From: an uncultured Prochlorococcus sp.
GTDB taxonomy: Bacteria; Cyanobacteriota; Cyanobacteriia; PCC-6307; Cyanobiaceae
Assembly: GCA_902617605.1 (NCBI GenBank)
Contig: CACMXO010000001.1
Location: 1 to 64,000, forward strand
Direction of reading: 5' to 3'
Length of the DNA stretch: 64,000 nt
A program made the position numbers and the translations under genes. The notes under the pieces are model-generated. The model worked only from the letters and a program-made list of their open reading frames with translations, was not told the origin of the DNA and searched no databases. Below, piece after piece: positions 9,752 to 19,416 of this stretch. Each line of letters begins with the position of its first letter. The first letter of the stretch is position 1.

Positions 9752-10969
9752 ATGGAAATTATTGAAAAAATAAAAACCAATAAATCGATTGGTAATCAAA
9801 CAGAAATACAAAAAATCTGTCTAAATAAATTACAGTCAAGTCCCCTTCCTAATCCCAAAAGTGAGCAATGGAGACTTTCAAATAAATCAAAATTGTCAAC
9901 CCTTTTAGATTACTCAGTTAATGAAAAAGATTCAAAATTTGATATTCCATATCCGAAAAATTCTCAAAGTACAATTAGGTTAGTAATTGGTGATAATTCC
10001 CAAATTAATTTAGTAGAGGAAAATTATTCAATCAATCAACTAAGTGAGGATGAATTACAAAAATATATCAAGGAACAGATATCTTGTTTTGATCAAAACG
10101 AAAATTGGAGTGACTTACTAAATCTGTCTTTAAACAGTACAAAGAATACCTTGGGATTTAAAGTAAGTGGATCAGAAATCCCTCCTATTGAAATCTTTAG
10201 TCACGCATCGAGTAATTCTTTAAACGCAAAAACCCTAATAATATTTTTAGAAAAAAATTGTGATATTGATTTATTACAAGTCAATCTTGGTAAAGACAAC
10301 TCTTCATTATCTCAATCAACGTTCTTATGTTTAGAAGAAAATAGTTCCGTAAACCATGGTGTTGTTTCTTACGGGGAAAATAAATCAAATCTATTAAATT
10401 CTCTCAATGTAATTCAACAAAAAAATAGTTCATACAACTTAGGATCTTTACATTTCAAATTTAATTATGCAAGATTTGAAATTCGTATTAAACAATCTGC
10501 GGGAAACGCTAAAACAAATATCAAAGGTATGCAAATAACAAAAAAAGATGAGCAGATTTCAACATATACAAAAATAGAATTTAATGGCCCAAATGGATTT
10601 CTAGATCAAATTAATAAATCACTTGCTGATGATAAATCACATGCAATATTTGAAGGTTCAATAATAGTTCCGAAAGTTGCCCAGAGAACTGATGCTTCTC
10701 AATTAAGCAGAAATTTACTTTTATCAAATCTCGCACAAATAGATACCAAACCTCAATTAGAAATAATTGCTGATGATGTCAAATGCAAACATGGAGCTAC
10801 AATTTCACAATTAAATGAAGAAGAACTTTTTTATATGCGAACAAGAGGGATCACATTAACAGAAGCAAGTAAACTACAATTAAGTTCTTATTTTCAAGAA
10901 ATAATTTCATTTATTCCCGTTTCAAAAGATAGATGGGATTTGCTTGATAAACTTTTAAATGAAAATTAA
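9752..10969 (+). CDS. sufD: Fe-S cluster assembly protein SufD
   Basis: SufB paralogue completing the SufBC2D complex. 405 aa with a divergent N-terminus and the conserved C-terminal motif CKHGATISQLNEEELFYMRTRGI split as CKHGATISQ and LFYMRTRGIT. The stop codon overlaps the sufS start (TAATG), indicating translational coupling. Confidence 0.95.
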   Translation: MEIIEKIKTNKSIGNQTEIQKICLNKLQSSPLPNPKSEQWRLSNKSKLSTLLDYSVNEKDSKFDIPYPKNSQSTIRLVIGDNSQINLVEENYSINQLSEDELQKYIKEQISCFDQNENWSDLLNLSLNSTKNTLGFKVSGSEIPPIEIFSHASSNSLNAKTLIIFLEKNCDIDLLQVNLGKDNSSLSQSTFLCLEENSSVNHGVVSYGENKSNLLNSLNVIQQKNSSYNLGSLHFKFNYARFEIRIKQSAGNAKTNIKGMQITKKDEQISTYTKIEFNGPNGFLDQINKSLADDKSHAIFEGSIIVPKVAQRTDASQLSRNLLLSNLAQIDTKPQLEIIADDVKCKHGATISQLNEEELFYMRTRGITLTEASKLQLSSYFQEIISFIPVSKDRWDLLDKLLNEN

Positions 10970-12222
10970 TGGAAACAATTCAAAATTTTCCTGAAATAAC
11001 GAAGAAAGACTTTCCTCTTTTAAATAAGAAATTAAAAAGTAGTGAGCAAATTATTTATTTAGACCATGCTGCAACCACTCAAAAACCAATACAAGTCTTA
11101 GAAAAAATTAATGAATACTATAAAAATTTTAATGCCAATGTACATAGAGGCGCACATCAATTAAGTGCTAAAGCGACAGAAGAATTTGAAAATGCACGTT
11201 ATTTAATTAGCCAATATATAAAAGCGAATTCATCAAAAGAAATTATTTTCACAAGAAATGCTACTGAGGCTATCAATCTAGTAGCTAGATCATGGGGCGA
11301 ATATTCATTAAAAGAAAACGATGAAATTCTCTTGTCAATAATGGAGCATCATAGCAATATTGTTCCATGGCAAATGGTTGCAGCAAAAAACAAATGCAAA
11401 TTAAAATTTATTGGTATAGATAAAGAAGGGAAATTAGATATAGACGACTTTAAATCAAAACTAACATCTAGAACTAAACTTGTTAGCCTAGTTCATGTTA
11501 GTAATACTCTAGGTTGCTGTAATCCAATCAAAGAAATAACTAAATTAGCTAAACAAAAAGGTTCTTTAGTGTTAATAGATGCATGCCAAAGTTTGGCTCA
11601 TCAAAAACTGGATGTGATTGATCTTAATATAGATTTTTTAGCTGGATCAGGACATAAATTATGCGGTCCTACAGGTATTGGTTTCCTCTGGTCAAGAAAA
11701 GAAATCCTAGAAAAAATTCCTCCTCTCTTTGGAGGCGGCGAAATGATTCAAGATGTTTTTGAAGAGACAAGTACTTGGGCAGAACTACCACACAAATTTG
11801 AAGCTGGAACGCCAGCCATTGCAGAAGCAATAGGTCTTGCAGAAGCAATTAATTATATTAACAATATTGGATTGAATGACATTCATAAATATGAAAAGAC
11901 TATTACTAAATATTTATTTGAAAAATTAAATCAAATAGAAAATATTGAAATCATAGGTCCATCACCAGAGATAGATCCAGACAGAGCCTCACTTGCCACT
12001 TTTTATATAAAAAATATACATTCAAATGATATTGCTGAAATTCTTGATTCAAAAGGAATTTGCATCAGAAGTGGACACCATTGCTGCCAACCTCTTCACA
12101 GACATATTGGAATTAAATCAACAGCTAGAATAAGTATGAATTTCACAACCAATATTGAAGAAATTGATATGTTTATAGAAAAATTAAAGGAAACTATTGA
12201 TTTTCTAAAAATCAATTCTTAA
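10969..12222 (+). CDS. sufS: Cysteine desulfurase SufS
   Basis: PLP enzyme supplying sulfane sulfur for Fe-S assembly (group II desulfurase). 417 aa. The PLP lysine lies in SGHKLCGPTG and the catalytic cysteine in RSGHHCCQPLHR. The aminotransferase class V N-terminus includes YLDHAATTQKP. Last gene of sufBCDS, overlapping sufD by one base. Its 3' end overlaps the convergent S9 peptidase gene by 4 bp. Confidence 0.96.
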   Translation: METIQNFPEITKKDFPLLNKKLKSSEQIIYLDHAATTQKPIQVLEKINEYYKNFNANVHRGAHQLSAKATEEFENARYLISQYIKANSSKEIIFTRNATEAINLVARSWGEYSLKENDEILLSIMEHHSNIVPWQMVAAKNKCKLKFIGIDKEGKLDIDDFKSKLTSRTKLVSLVHVSNTLGCCNPIKEITKLAKQKGSLVLIDACQSLAHQKLDVIDLNIDFLAGSGHKLCGPTGIGFLWSRKEILEKIPPLFGGGEMIQDVFEETSTWAELPHKFEAGTPAIAEAIGLAEAINYINNIGLNDIHKYEKTITKYLFEKLNQIENIEIIGPSPEIDPDRASLATFYIKNIHSNDIAEILDSKGICIRSGHHCCQPLHRHIGIKSTARISMNFTTNIEEIDMFIEKLKETIDFLKINS

Positions 12223-14144
12223 ATATTCAAAGCATTTTTTAAAAATTCCTCAGATTTTTGCATTACTACTTCTTTATTTTCAATATTTCTAAACCCATGC
12301 CCTTCATTATCAAAAAAAATAACTTCTGAATATTTATTATTCTGAAGCAAAATTTCTTGAATTTTTAAAGTTTGTTTATAAGAAATAACTGTATCTTTTT
12401 TCCCATGAAACAATAAGATAGGTTTTTTTATTTTGTTAATATGATTTATCGGTGATCTATTTATATAATCATCATGGTCTTTTGCATAATTTCCTACCAA
12501 GGAATTTAAATAATCTTTTTCAAACCTATGAGTGTTGTAATGCATATCCTTCAAATCAATAACAGGATATTTACAAATTGCTGCTGTAAAAATAGAACCA
12601 TATAATAAACAATTCAGGGCAGTTAATCCACCAGCACTATTTCCAAAAATTACTATTTTTTCACTATCAACTTGATTTGATTTAATTAATTCAAGAGCTA
12701 GTGCTTTGCAATCATAAGAATCAACAATGCCCCATTTATAATTCAACCTCTCTCTATATGCTTTGCCAAATCCTGATGATCCTCCATAATTGACTTCAGC
12801 AACAAAAAATCCCTTCGACGTCCAATATTGAACTTCAGAATTATATGATCCATCAAAACATGAAGTTGGTCCGCTATGTGCTCTAACGAGGAGCGGTGGC
12901 TTTCTAAAATTTTCCACAAGCGGTCTATAAAGAAAACAATGAGTTGATTTATCTTCAAAACCTTTAAACCAAAATGTTTCAGGTATTGAACAATCTTTTA
13001 TATGATCAAAAAATATCTGCTCAGAAAAATTTGATAAAACTTTTTTTGCAAAATCTATTTCAAATACAATTCCCAAAAAATCAAATCCATAACCCTTTAA
13101 AAGAACTTTTTTCCGAAAAACACTGAAATCACTTATTGAGGTAAAAGGAGTAGAAAATTCTTTAACAAATTCAAGATCTTTATATTGTTCCACTATTAAA
13201 CTATTTTCTTTTTTTGCTACACAAAATAAATTTTTTTTATTCCCTGAAAAAAATGTTATTCCAGTGACCCATTGTGGTGCTCCATATTCAATCAAATTCC
13301 TCTCTACTCTTTTCTTAATAAAAATATTCTCAATTTCACTAACATCTAAAAATAATAAGTTCCACCATCCAGAACTATCTTCAGAACATACCAAATGTGT
13401 TTCACTTATCCAATAGGGTTGAAAAAAAGAAACTTTTTTTTTGGAATTTATTAGCTTATTTGAGAATTTTTTTATTTTTTCTATCTCACCATCTTGATCT
13501 ATTTGAGCAAAAAACAGCTCATTTTTCTCCCAGGGCATATATGGAGAATCCCACTCTATCCAAGAAAGTAAGTTAGCAGATCTATTAGAAGATAATTCTC
13601 CAGCAAAATTTTTAAATTTTTTTATTAGATGAATATCTTGTTTAGTTTTTTTTAAATTTAAAAAAAATAAATAATCTCTATTATTAATTTCACAAATTCC
13701 ATACAATAAATTTTTTTCAGAAATGACAAATGAAGAATCAAAATTTCCATCAATTGATTTAGATAGTTGATTAGGTTCTTGAACTGAAACGAGATATTTA
13801 TTTTGGCTTCTATCAGTTGACGCTGCCTCTTTAAAAATTTGAACCCATACTGCGTTGGTAATCTGATCTATCCATATCAAATAAAAATTATTTTTTAAAT
13901 ATGTACATTTATAAGATTTACCACCATATCCATGAAAATTATTTTTAATATTATATTTTTTACTTGTTAATTTCTGAGGAAGCGCCTCTTTTTCATTAAA
14001 TGGTCTTGCAAAAATAGCATTTTCATTTTGACCTTCAGGAACAAGATCAATCCAAAAAATGATATCCCTAACAATAGTTAATTCCTTAAAAGATTTTTTC
14101 TTAGATACAGTTTGCCTAACTTTTAACTGATCATCATTACTCAT
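12219..14144 (-). CDS. S9 family prolyl oligopeptidase / acylaminoacyl peptidase
   Basis: 641-aa serine peptidase with an N-terminal beta-propeller-like half and a C-terminal alpha/beta-hydrolase half. The catalytic triad is visible: Ser in FGNSAGG, Asp in LFHGKKDTVI and His in DNEGHGFRN. The LVRAHSGPTS segment forms the oxyanion region. No signal peptide is seen, so it is presumably cytoplasmic. Divergent from the peptide deformylase gene with about 80 bp between the two starts. Confidence 0.88.
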   Translation of the reverse strand: MSNDDQLKVRQTVSKKKSFKELTIVRDIIFWIDLVPEGQNENAIFARPFNEKEALPQKLTSKKYNIKNNFHGYGGKSYKCTYLKNNFYLIWIDQITNAVWVQIFKEAASTDRSQNKYLVSVQEPNQLSKSIDGNFDSSFVISEKNLLYGICEINNRDYLFFLNLKKTKQDIHLIKKFKNFAGELSSNRSANLLSWIEWDSPYMPWEKNELFFAQIDQDGEIEKIKKFSNKLINSKKKVSFFQPYWISETHLVCSEDSSGWWNLLFLDVSEIENIFIKKRVERNLIEYGAPQWVTGITFFSGNKKNLFCVAKKENSLIVEQYKDLEFVKEFSTPFTSISDFSVFRKKVLLKGYGFDFLGIVFEIDFAKKVLSNFSEQIFFDHIKDCSIPETFWFKGFEDKSTHCFLYRPLVENFRKPPLLVRAHSGPTSCFDGSYNSEVQYWTSKGFFVAEVNYGGSSGFGKAYRERLNYKWGIVDSYDCKALALELIKSNQVDSEKIVIFGNSAGGLTALNCLLYGSIFTAAICKYPVIDLKDMHYNTHRFEKDYLNSLVGNYAKDHDDYINRSPINHINKIKKPILLFHGKKDTVISYKQTLKIQEILLQNNKYSEVIFFDNEGHGFRNIENKEVVMQKSEEFLKNALNI

Positions 14145-14223
14145 TTAAAAAAACTATAAAGAATGCAAATTAAAGTGCTAGTATTTTTATAGCTAAACTC
14201 TTAAGTAAAAACCTTTTTTTAAC

Positions 14224-14829
14224 GTGGCAAACCATTTTTCACAACTTGCAAAAAAGTCAAGAACAAATGGAAACGCAGAAAAAATTGCAAAAGAACAACC
14301 AGGTAAGCCATCTCTAGACATTTATAAACTTGGTGATGATGTATTAAGACAAAATTCCACAAGAATAACTAAAGTTGACGAATCGATTAGAAAACTTGCT
14401 AGAGAAATGCTTCAAAGCATGTATGCAGCTAAAGGAATTGGACTTGCTGCACCTCAAATTGGAATCAACAAAGAGCTTCTTGTCATAGACGTAAATTTTG
14501 AAGATTCAGCAGCAGAACCTTTAATATTAATCAATCCCGAAATTACAGACTTTGGAACAACCCTTAATTCATACGAAGAAGGCTGCTTGAGTATACCTGG
14601 CGTCTATTTGAATGTAGTAAGACCATCAACTATAAAATTAAAATTTAGAGATGAAATGGGACGACCACGTAAAATGAAAGCAGATGGACTTCTAGCGAGG
14701 TGTATTCAACACGAAATGGATCACTTAAATGGAATATTATTTGTAGATAGAGTTACATCAAAAGATGATTTGAACAAAGAACTTTTAAAAGAAGGATTTA
14801 ACGAAAAAGACGTTATCTCAATTAATTAA
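14224..14829 (+). CDS. def: Peptide deformylase
   Basis: Removes the N-formyl group from nascent proteins. 201 aa with the three family motifs GIGLAAPQIG, EGCLSIP (metal-ligand Cys) and QHEMDHLNG (metal-ligand His pair and catalytic Glu). The N-terminal ~35 residues before DIYKLGDDVLR are a poorly conserved extension. The start is GTG at 14224; there is no in-frame ATG before the conserved core. The HIT gene follows 4 bp downstream. Confidence 0.95.
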   Translation: MANHFSQLAKKSRTNGNAEKIAKEQPGKPSLDIYKLGDDVLRQNSTRITKVDESIRKLAREMLQSMYAAKGIGLAAPQIGINKELLVIDVNFEDSAAEPLILINPEITDFGTTLNSYEEGCLSIPGVYLNVVRPSTIKLKFRDEMGRPRKMKADGLLARCIQHEMDHLNGILFVDRVTSKDDLNKELLKEGFNEKDVISIN

Positions 14830-14833
14830 TTTA

Positions 14834-15175
14834 ATGACTGAAACAACAATATTTCAAAAAATCATTAATGGAGAAATACCCTGCGATAAGCTTTATGAAG
14901 ATAAGTTTTGTATCGCGTTTAATGATATCCAGGCACAAGCTCCAGTACATTTTTTAGTGATTCCTAAAAATCCAATAATCAGTTTATTAGAGTGTATTGA
15001 GCAAGATGCAAATTTATTAGGGCATTTACTTTTTGTTGGTAGCAAAATAGCTAAATCAAAAAATTTAACTAATTGGAGAACAGTAATTAACACTGGAGCA
15101 GAATCTGGACAAACAGTTTTTCATTTACATATTCATTTTTTATCTGGAAGAAAAATGAATTGGCCTCCAGGTTAA
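14834..15175 (+). CDS. HIT family nucleotide-binding protein (HINT-like)
   Basis: 113-aa histidine-triad protein, a nucleotidyl hydrolase or transferase of purine nucleotide phosphoramidates. The family motif is seen as FHLHIHFLSG at residues ~97-106 (H-x-H-x-H), with the N-terminal TIFQKIINGEIPC typical of HINT. It directly follows def and is probably co-transcribed. Confidence 0.93.
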   Translation: MTETTIFQKIINGEIPCDKLYEDKFCIAFNDIQAQAPVHFLVIPKNPIISLLECIEQDANLLGHLLFVGSKIAKSKNLTNWRTVINTGAESGQTVFHLHIHFLSGRKMNWPPG

Positions 15176-15221
15176 AACTCTCGAAAGAAATATTAATGGG
15201 TTATAAATAAATAAAAACAAA

Positions 15222-15500
15222 ATGAATACTCCAGAGTCCTTAAATACAGAATCTAAAAATTTATTCAATTTAATTTCAAAAAATTGGGAAGAGCTAGATG
15301 ATTCACTCAAAACTAAGTTAATAAAAATTTGGAACGTTTTAACTTATAAATGGCAACTACAAATTTTATTTAATTTACCTTTTCTACTATGGTGGGCATT
15401 AGATAAATCTTTTCCAAAAGTTCATGAATTTGATGCAACAATCTTGAATTACTTGAATTTACCTGACTGGGCACTTTCATTTATTGGCTTTGGTCAATAG
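15222..15500 (+). CDS. Conserved hypothetical protein, 92 aa
   Basis: Small protein with a hydrophilic N-terminal half (NTESKNLFNLISKNWEELDD) and a tryptophan-rich hydrophobic C-terminal half (LLWWALDKSF, then WALSFIGFG), likely membrane-associated. It sits between the HIT gene and the SbmA/BacA-like transporter gene, same strand, 42 bp before the latter, so a link with the transporter is possible. No named family recognised. Confidence 0.65.
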   Translation: MNTPESLNTESKNLFNLISKNWEELDDSLKTKLIKIWNVLTYKWQLQILFNLPFLLWWALDKSFPKVHEFDATILNYLNLPDWALSFIGFGQ

Positions 15501-15542
15501 ACTGCTAAAAGTTATAATTTATTTCATAACACTAGTCGAGTA

Positions 15543-17525
15543 ATGAATAAAGCAGTTAATAATAAATCCAAAATACTGTACCAATTACAAAAATTAAGGA
15601 AGCTATCTCAGCCGTTTTTTCTTCCCATAGATCAATGTAATGGATTTCAATTCATATGGCTTTTGATTTCTCTTTTATTTTGTGTTGGTGGAGTAGTACT
15701 TGTTGGTCTTACAGGAATAATAAGTTTTTTCGAAAGCTTTCAACCAATTTTTCTTGAAAAGTATTTCGGAGGTGTAGTAAGTACTGTCAATTCAATTTGG
15801 GCTGGGAGTTGGGGATTGCTTTTCTCTGCATTATTTCTAATTGGATCAGGAAGCTTTTTTAGCTTAAGACGTCAATTAAAAAACCGTAGATGGTTACATT
15901 GGTTATTCCTTGCGATAATTGTATTAATGCTTTTAGCTGTAAACGGAATAAACGCTGGTATTGGATTCATTGCAAGAGATTTAACAAATGCTTTAGTAGA
16001 AAAACAAGAAGATGGATTTTATCGGATATTGGGTATTTACGCTTGTTGTTTCGCTGTGGCTCTACCAATACGGGTTTCCCAAATATTTTTTACATATAAG
16101 TTAGGAATAATTTGGAGAGAATGGCTTTCAAAAAGTCTAGTTAAAGATTATATGACAAATAAAGCTTATTACCAGTTAAATCCCAATGATGAAGAACAAA
16201 CCGATGTAGATAATCCCGATCAAAGAATCACAGATGATACCAGAGCTTTTACTGGGCAAAGTCTCTCTTTCACATTAGGTATTTTTGATGCCCTACTAAC
16301 ATTTTCACTTAATATTCTTATTTTATGGAGTATTAGTACAACACTTACTTTTTCTTTATTTGGTTACGCCGCATTTGCAACTTCTATCCTCTTAATTGCT
16401 GGAAAAAATCTTGTAAAGATTGACTTTGATCAACTCAGATATGAAGCAGATTTTCGATATGGCTTAGTACATATTCGAGATAATGCTGAATCAATAGCCT
16501 TTTACTCTGGAGAGAATCCTGAGCGAAGTGAAACTGAAAGACGCTTAGGAGAAGTGGTGAGAAACTTTAATTTACTGATTATATGGAGAGTAATAATAGA
16601 CGTCATGAGAAGATCCATTAATTATGCTGGAAATTTCTTTCCATATTTAATAATGGCAATCCCTTACTTTAAAGGTGATATTGATTATGGACGCTTTATT
16701 CAAGCAAGCTTTGCATTTGGAATGGTTGAAGGTTCGTTATTTTTCATTGTTAATCAAATCGAAGAACTTGCAAAATTTACTGCTGGCATTGGCAGATTAG
16801 AAGGATTCCAATCAAAAGTTGAATCCATTAGTCAAACCAACCCAACAAGCAATCAAAATGTTATTTCAGATTACCCCTCAATTCTTATTAATAATGCTGA
16901 CCTTTGCCCACCAGGATCAAATAAAACAATAATTAAAAATTTAAATTTGAGCATCGACAATAATCAATCACTTTTGGTAGTGGGACCATCTGGGTGCGGA
17001 AAAACATCTTTACTAAGAATGATTAGTGGTTTATGGGAACCCGATCAGGGAGTAATTAAAAAACCAAAAATTGGGGAATTATTATTCATACCTCAAAAAC
17101 CATATATGCTACTTGGTTCTTTAAGGGAACAGTTATGTTATCCCACAGAAGTCAAGAAATTTAGTGATGAACATCTTACTTCTGTACTTCATGAAGTAAA
17201 TTTAAAAACTTTAGTGGATCGGTATCCTAATCTTGATATCAAACAAGATTGGCCACGAATTCTTTCCTTAGGCGAGCAACAAAGATTGGCTTTTGCAAGA
17301 CTTCTACTAAATTCTCCAAGATTTGCAGTACTTGATGAAGCAACAAGTGCTTTAGATATTAACACGGAAAAAAAACTATATAGTTTACTTAAGGAAAGAG
17401 AACTTTCTCTTATTAGTGTTGGACATAGACCTAGCTTGATAGATTTTCACGAGAATATTTTAGAATTAAATGGACAGGGAGACTGGAAATTATTGACGTC
17501 TGATAAGTATAATTTTAAGGATTAA
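15543..17525 (+). CDS. SbmA/BacA-like ABC transporter (fused permease and ATPase)
   Basis: 660-aa half-transporter: about six membrane segments in residues 30-390, then an ATPase domain with Walker A GPSGCGKTS, signature LSLGEQQRLAFARLL and Walker B FAVLDEATSALD. The membrane part, with NPDQRITDD and the AFGMVEGSLFF segment, is of the ABC_membrane_2/SbmA-BacA type, a family linked to peptide, cobalamin or very-long-chain acyl-CoA transport. The substrate cannot be read from sequence. An Hlip gene follows 8 bp after the stop. Confidence 0.85.
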   Translation: MNKAVNNKSKILYQLQKLRKLSQPFFLPIDQCNGFQFIWLLISLLFCVGGVVLVGLTGIISFFESFQPIFLEKYFGGVVSTVNSIWAGSWGLLFSALFLIGSGSFFSLRRQLKNRRWLHWLFLAIIVLMLLAVNGINAGIGFIARDLTNALVEKQEDGFYRILGIYACCFAVALPIRVSQIFFTYKLGIIWREWLSKSLVKDYMTNKAYYQLNPNDEEQTDVDNPDQRITDDTRAFTGQSLSFTLGIFDALLTFSLNILILWSISTTLTFSLFGYAAFATSILLIAGKNLVKIDFDQLRYEADFRYGLVHIRDNAESIAFYSGENPERSETERRLGEVVRNFNLLIIWRVIIDVMRRSINYAGNFFPYLIMAIPYFKGDIDYGRFIQASFAFGMVEGSLFFIVNQIEELAKFTAGIGRLEGFQSKVESISQTNPTSNQNVISDYPSILINNADLCPPGSNKTIIKNLNLSIDNNQSLLVVGPSGCGKTSLLRMISGLWEPDQGVIKKPKIGELLFIPQKPYMLLGSLREQLCYPTEVKKFSDEHLTSVLHEVNLKTLVDRYPNLDIKQDWPRILSLGEQQRLAFARLLLNSPRFAVLDEATSALDINTEKKLYSLLKERELSLISVGHRPSLIDFHENILELNGQGDWKLLTSDKYNFKD

Positions 17526-17533
17526 CAAAAAAA

Positions 17534-17806
17534 ATGAATTCGAAAGAAGAAACTAACTCAGAAGTCACTAATCTAGAGAATGAGAGTTTTACAGAACAGC
17601 AGAAAGATCCAAATTATAACAATGAACAAACTGGAAATAATCAATTAGATGAAAAATCGATAGAAATTAAAGATGAATATAAATTTGGATGGAGTAGTTA
17701 TTCTGAAAAAACTAATGGAAGATTCGCAATGATTGGCTTTCTTTCAATAATATTGATTGAACTATTTAGTAATCAATCGTTTTTAAAATGGGCAGGAATC
17801 CTATAA
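17534..17806 (+). CDS. High-light-inducible protein (Hlip/SCP, chlorophyll a/b-binding-like)
   Basis: 90-aa single-helix thylakoid protein that protects photosystems and newly made chlorophyll under stress. The C-terminal part carries the Hlip signature EKTNGRFAMIGFLSI, where E, N and R bind chlorophyll in the family, preceded by WSSYSEK. The N-terminal ~50 residues are acidic and glutamine/asparagine-rich, longer than in minimal Hlips. It follows the ABC transporter on the same strand and ends one base before ycf66. Confidence 0.9.
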   Translation: MNSKEETNSEVTNLENESFTEQQKDPNYNNEQTGNNQLDEKSIEIKDEYKFGWSSYSEKTNGRFAMIGFLSIILIELFSNQSFLKWAGIL

Positions 17807-18736
17807 TTAATCATCAAATCTAGAACTGTTATCTCTAGGTTTTTTCTTGTTTGTTCCAACGTTATATCTACTTTTTTGATTTTTTGAACTTGATCTAACT
17901 GAAGAGCCTACTCTACGAGTTTCACGTGGTTTTTTAGCTTGATTAGAATCTTTAAATGAAGCATCTTCTACTTGAGCTGTTGAAGTTTGCTGCCTAATAG
18001 GGGATCTAGTAGGTTTCTTTCTTAATGGAGAAGAATCAGCAGGAGGAGAGATATTATCTTGTCTAGAAACTGTACGATTCATTCTGGGTCTTGACCCTGT
18101 TTTAACTTCATCGCGAGAAAAATTTCTTCTTTCACCAAAGTTATTTGTTTCTGGTTTTTTCATATTTCTATCTTCAGAAGTCTGTCTTCTCCTTCTTATA
18201 GGCTCGTCATTTTCAAACTGACTTATATCCCTTGTAGATGGCCTACTTCTACTTGCTGCAGCAGAGGGTATTGCTCTTGCAACATTCCTCCTACGAGATC
18301 TCCCCTCCGTATAGTCTTCTTCAAATTCATCTTCTTGAGGTCTAAATCTTCTAGATGGTCTCTCCGATTCTTCAAACCTATCATAATCGTCATTAAATCG
18401 ACCTCTAGAATTTCTTGGAACATCAGAAATAGGATCATCATCAAAATAAGATGACCTTCTAGCTTGATCAGTAGCAACTCCCCTCAATCGCACACTTTCA
18501 TATGCGAAAAAAACTGTAGTTCCTGCTAATAAAAACTGCCCAAACTGAAGGATAGGATCTAACCTCCAGCCTTGAAAAAATAATATTCCTCCGCACAAAA
18601 GTCCAATTGCTGCAAAGAAAACATCATAATCCCGCGCCAAGGCAGGCTTAAAGGACCTCAAAAAATAAAGGCCTCCTCCACATACCGCGAGAACTATACC
18701 AACAATACTGGCCCAATTGAGACTAGCATTGACCAC
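17807..18736 (-). CDS. ycf66: Ycf66 family protein
   Basis: 309-aa protein. The N-terminal ~85 residues have about three membrane segments (WASIVGIVLAVCGGGLYFL, FFAAIGLLCGGILFF, QFLLAGTTVFFAYES), the Ycf66 core. The remainder is an arginine- and serine-rich, presumably disordered cytoplasmic tail. Function of the family is unknown; it is plastid-encoded in some plants and algae. The start is GTG at 18736 with a GGAGAAA site upstream; an ATG two bases before is out of frame. psbX lies immediately upstream on the same strand. Confidence 0.85.
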   Translation of the reverse strand: MVNASLNWASIVGIVLAVCGGGLYFLRSFKPALARDYDVFFAAIGLLCGGILFFQGWRLDPILQFGQFLLAGTTVFFAYESVRLRGVATDQARRSSYFDDDPISDVPRNSRGRFNDDYDRFEESERPSRRFRPQEDEFEEDYTEGRSRRRNVARAIPSAAASRSRPSTRDISQFENDEPIRRRRQTSEDRNMKKPETNNFGERRNFSRDEVKTGSRPRMNRTVSRQDNISPPADSSPLRKKPTRSPIRQQTSTAQVEDASFKDSNQAKKPRETRRVGSSVRSSSKNQKSRYNVGTNKKKPRDNSSRFDD

Positions 18737-18816
18737 ATTCTTTCTCCAAAAATTTATTTTTAAAAGGGTTACTTATATCCCCTATATATATAGTGTACTT
18801 AAAACTTCTACAAAAA

Positions 18817-19002
18817 CTAGCGTCTTCCAGTAGAAGTACGATCGAGGGAATCTTTCTGGCTGACAAAAATCAAAAATGCAGTGGCTGGAATAACGATAAG
18901 TAAGGCAGCAGCAATAAAACTACCTATCATTCCTACTGCAGAATTATTTGCAACTTCAGCAGAAAAATCTGCGGCTAGTGATAAATTTGAGATTTGAAAC
19001 AC
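18817..19002 (-). CDS. psbX: Photosystem II protein PsbX
   Basis: 61-aa single-helix subunit of photosystem II near the QB site and cytochrome b559. The N-terminal leader-like part ([14 protein letters not shown]) precedes one hydrophobic helix ([23 protein letters not shown]) and a basic tail (RTSTGRR). The family is short and this length is usual for marine picocyanobacteria. Followed by ycf66 80 bp downstream on the same strand; divergent from the YggT gene. Confidence 0.92.
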   Translation of the reverse strand: MFQISNLSLAADFSAEVANNSAVGMIGSFIAAALLIVIPATAFLIFVSQKDSLDRTSTGRR

Positions 19003-19083
19003 TTTTTAAATATTTAATTCTCAATTTATAATACGAATTAAATACGTTTCAATGGGTTATTTATTAAGATGAATTAAATAATT

Positions 19084-19398
19084 GTGATTTCCTTGCTTGC
19101 AAACTCTCTTCAAATTTTAGATATTAGTTTAGGAATTTCTCTTTCATATCTAACTATAATTTTTCTAATAAGATTAATACTTACTTGGTACCCAAAAATT
19201 GATTTAAATAAAGGTTTATGGTTATTAGTTTCAATACCATCAAGCTCTATTCTTAATTTAACAAGAAAACTAATTCCTCCTATTGGCGGCGTTGATGTTG
19301 GACCCGTAATTTGGATCGGAATTATAAGCTTTTTAAGAGAAATATTAGTCGGTCAGCAAGGGCTTATAAAAATCGCATTGCATACACATATTTCATAG
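19084..19398 (+). CDS. YggT family membrane protein
   Basis: 104-aa integral membrane protein with two hydrophobic regions, one around residues 15-33 and one around 75-90. The conserved YggT pattern is seen as LTWYPKIDLN and RKLIPPIGGVDVGPVI. Family members are implicated in membrane or thylakoid organisation and osmotic tolerance; the precise role is unknown. The start is GTG at 19084. It converges on accC. Confidence 0.88.
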   Translation: MISLLANSLQILDISLGISLSYLTIIFLIRLILTWYPKIDLNKGLWLLVSIPSSSILNLTRKLIPPIGGVDVGPVIWIGIISFLREILVGQQGLIKIALHTHIS

Positions 19399-19416
19399 AA
19401 ATCTTTTAATTATTTC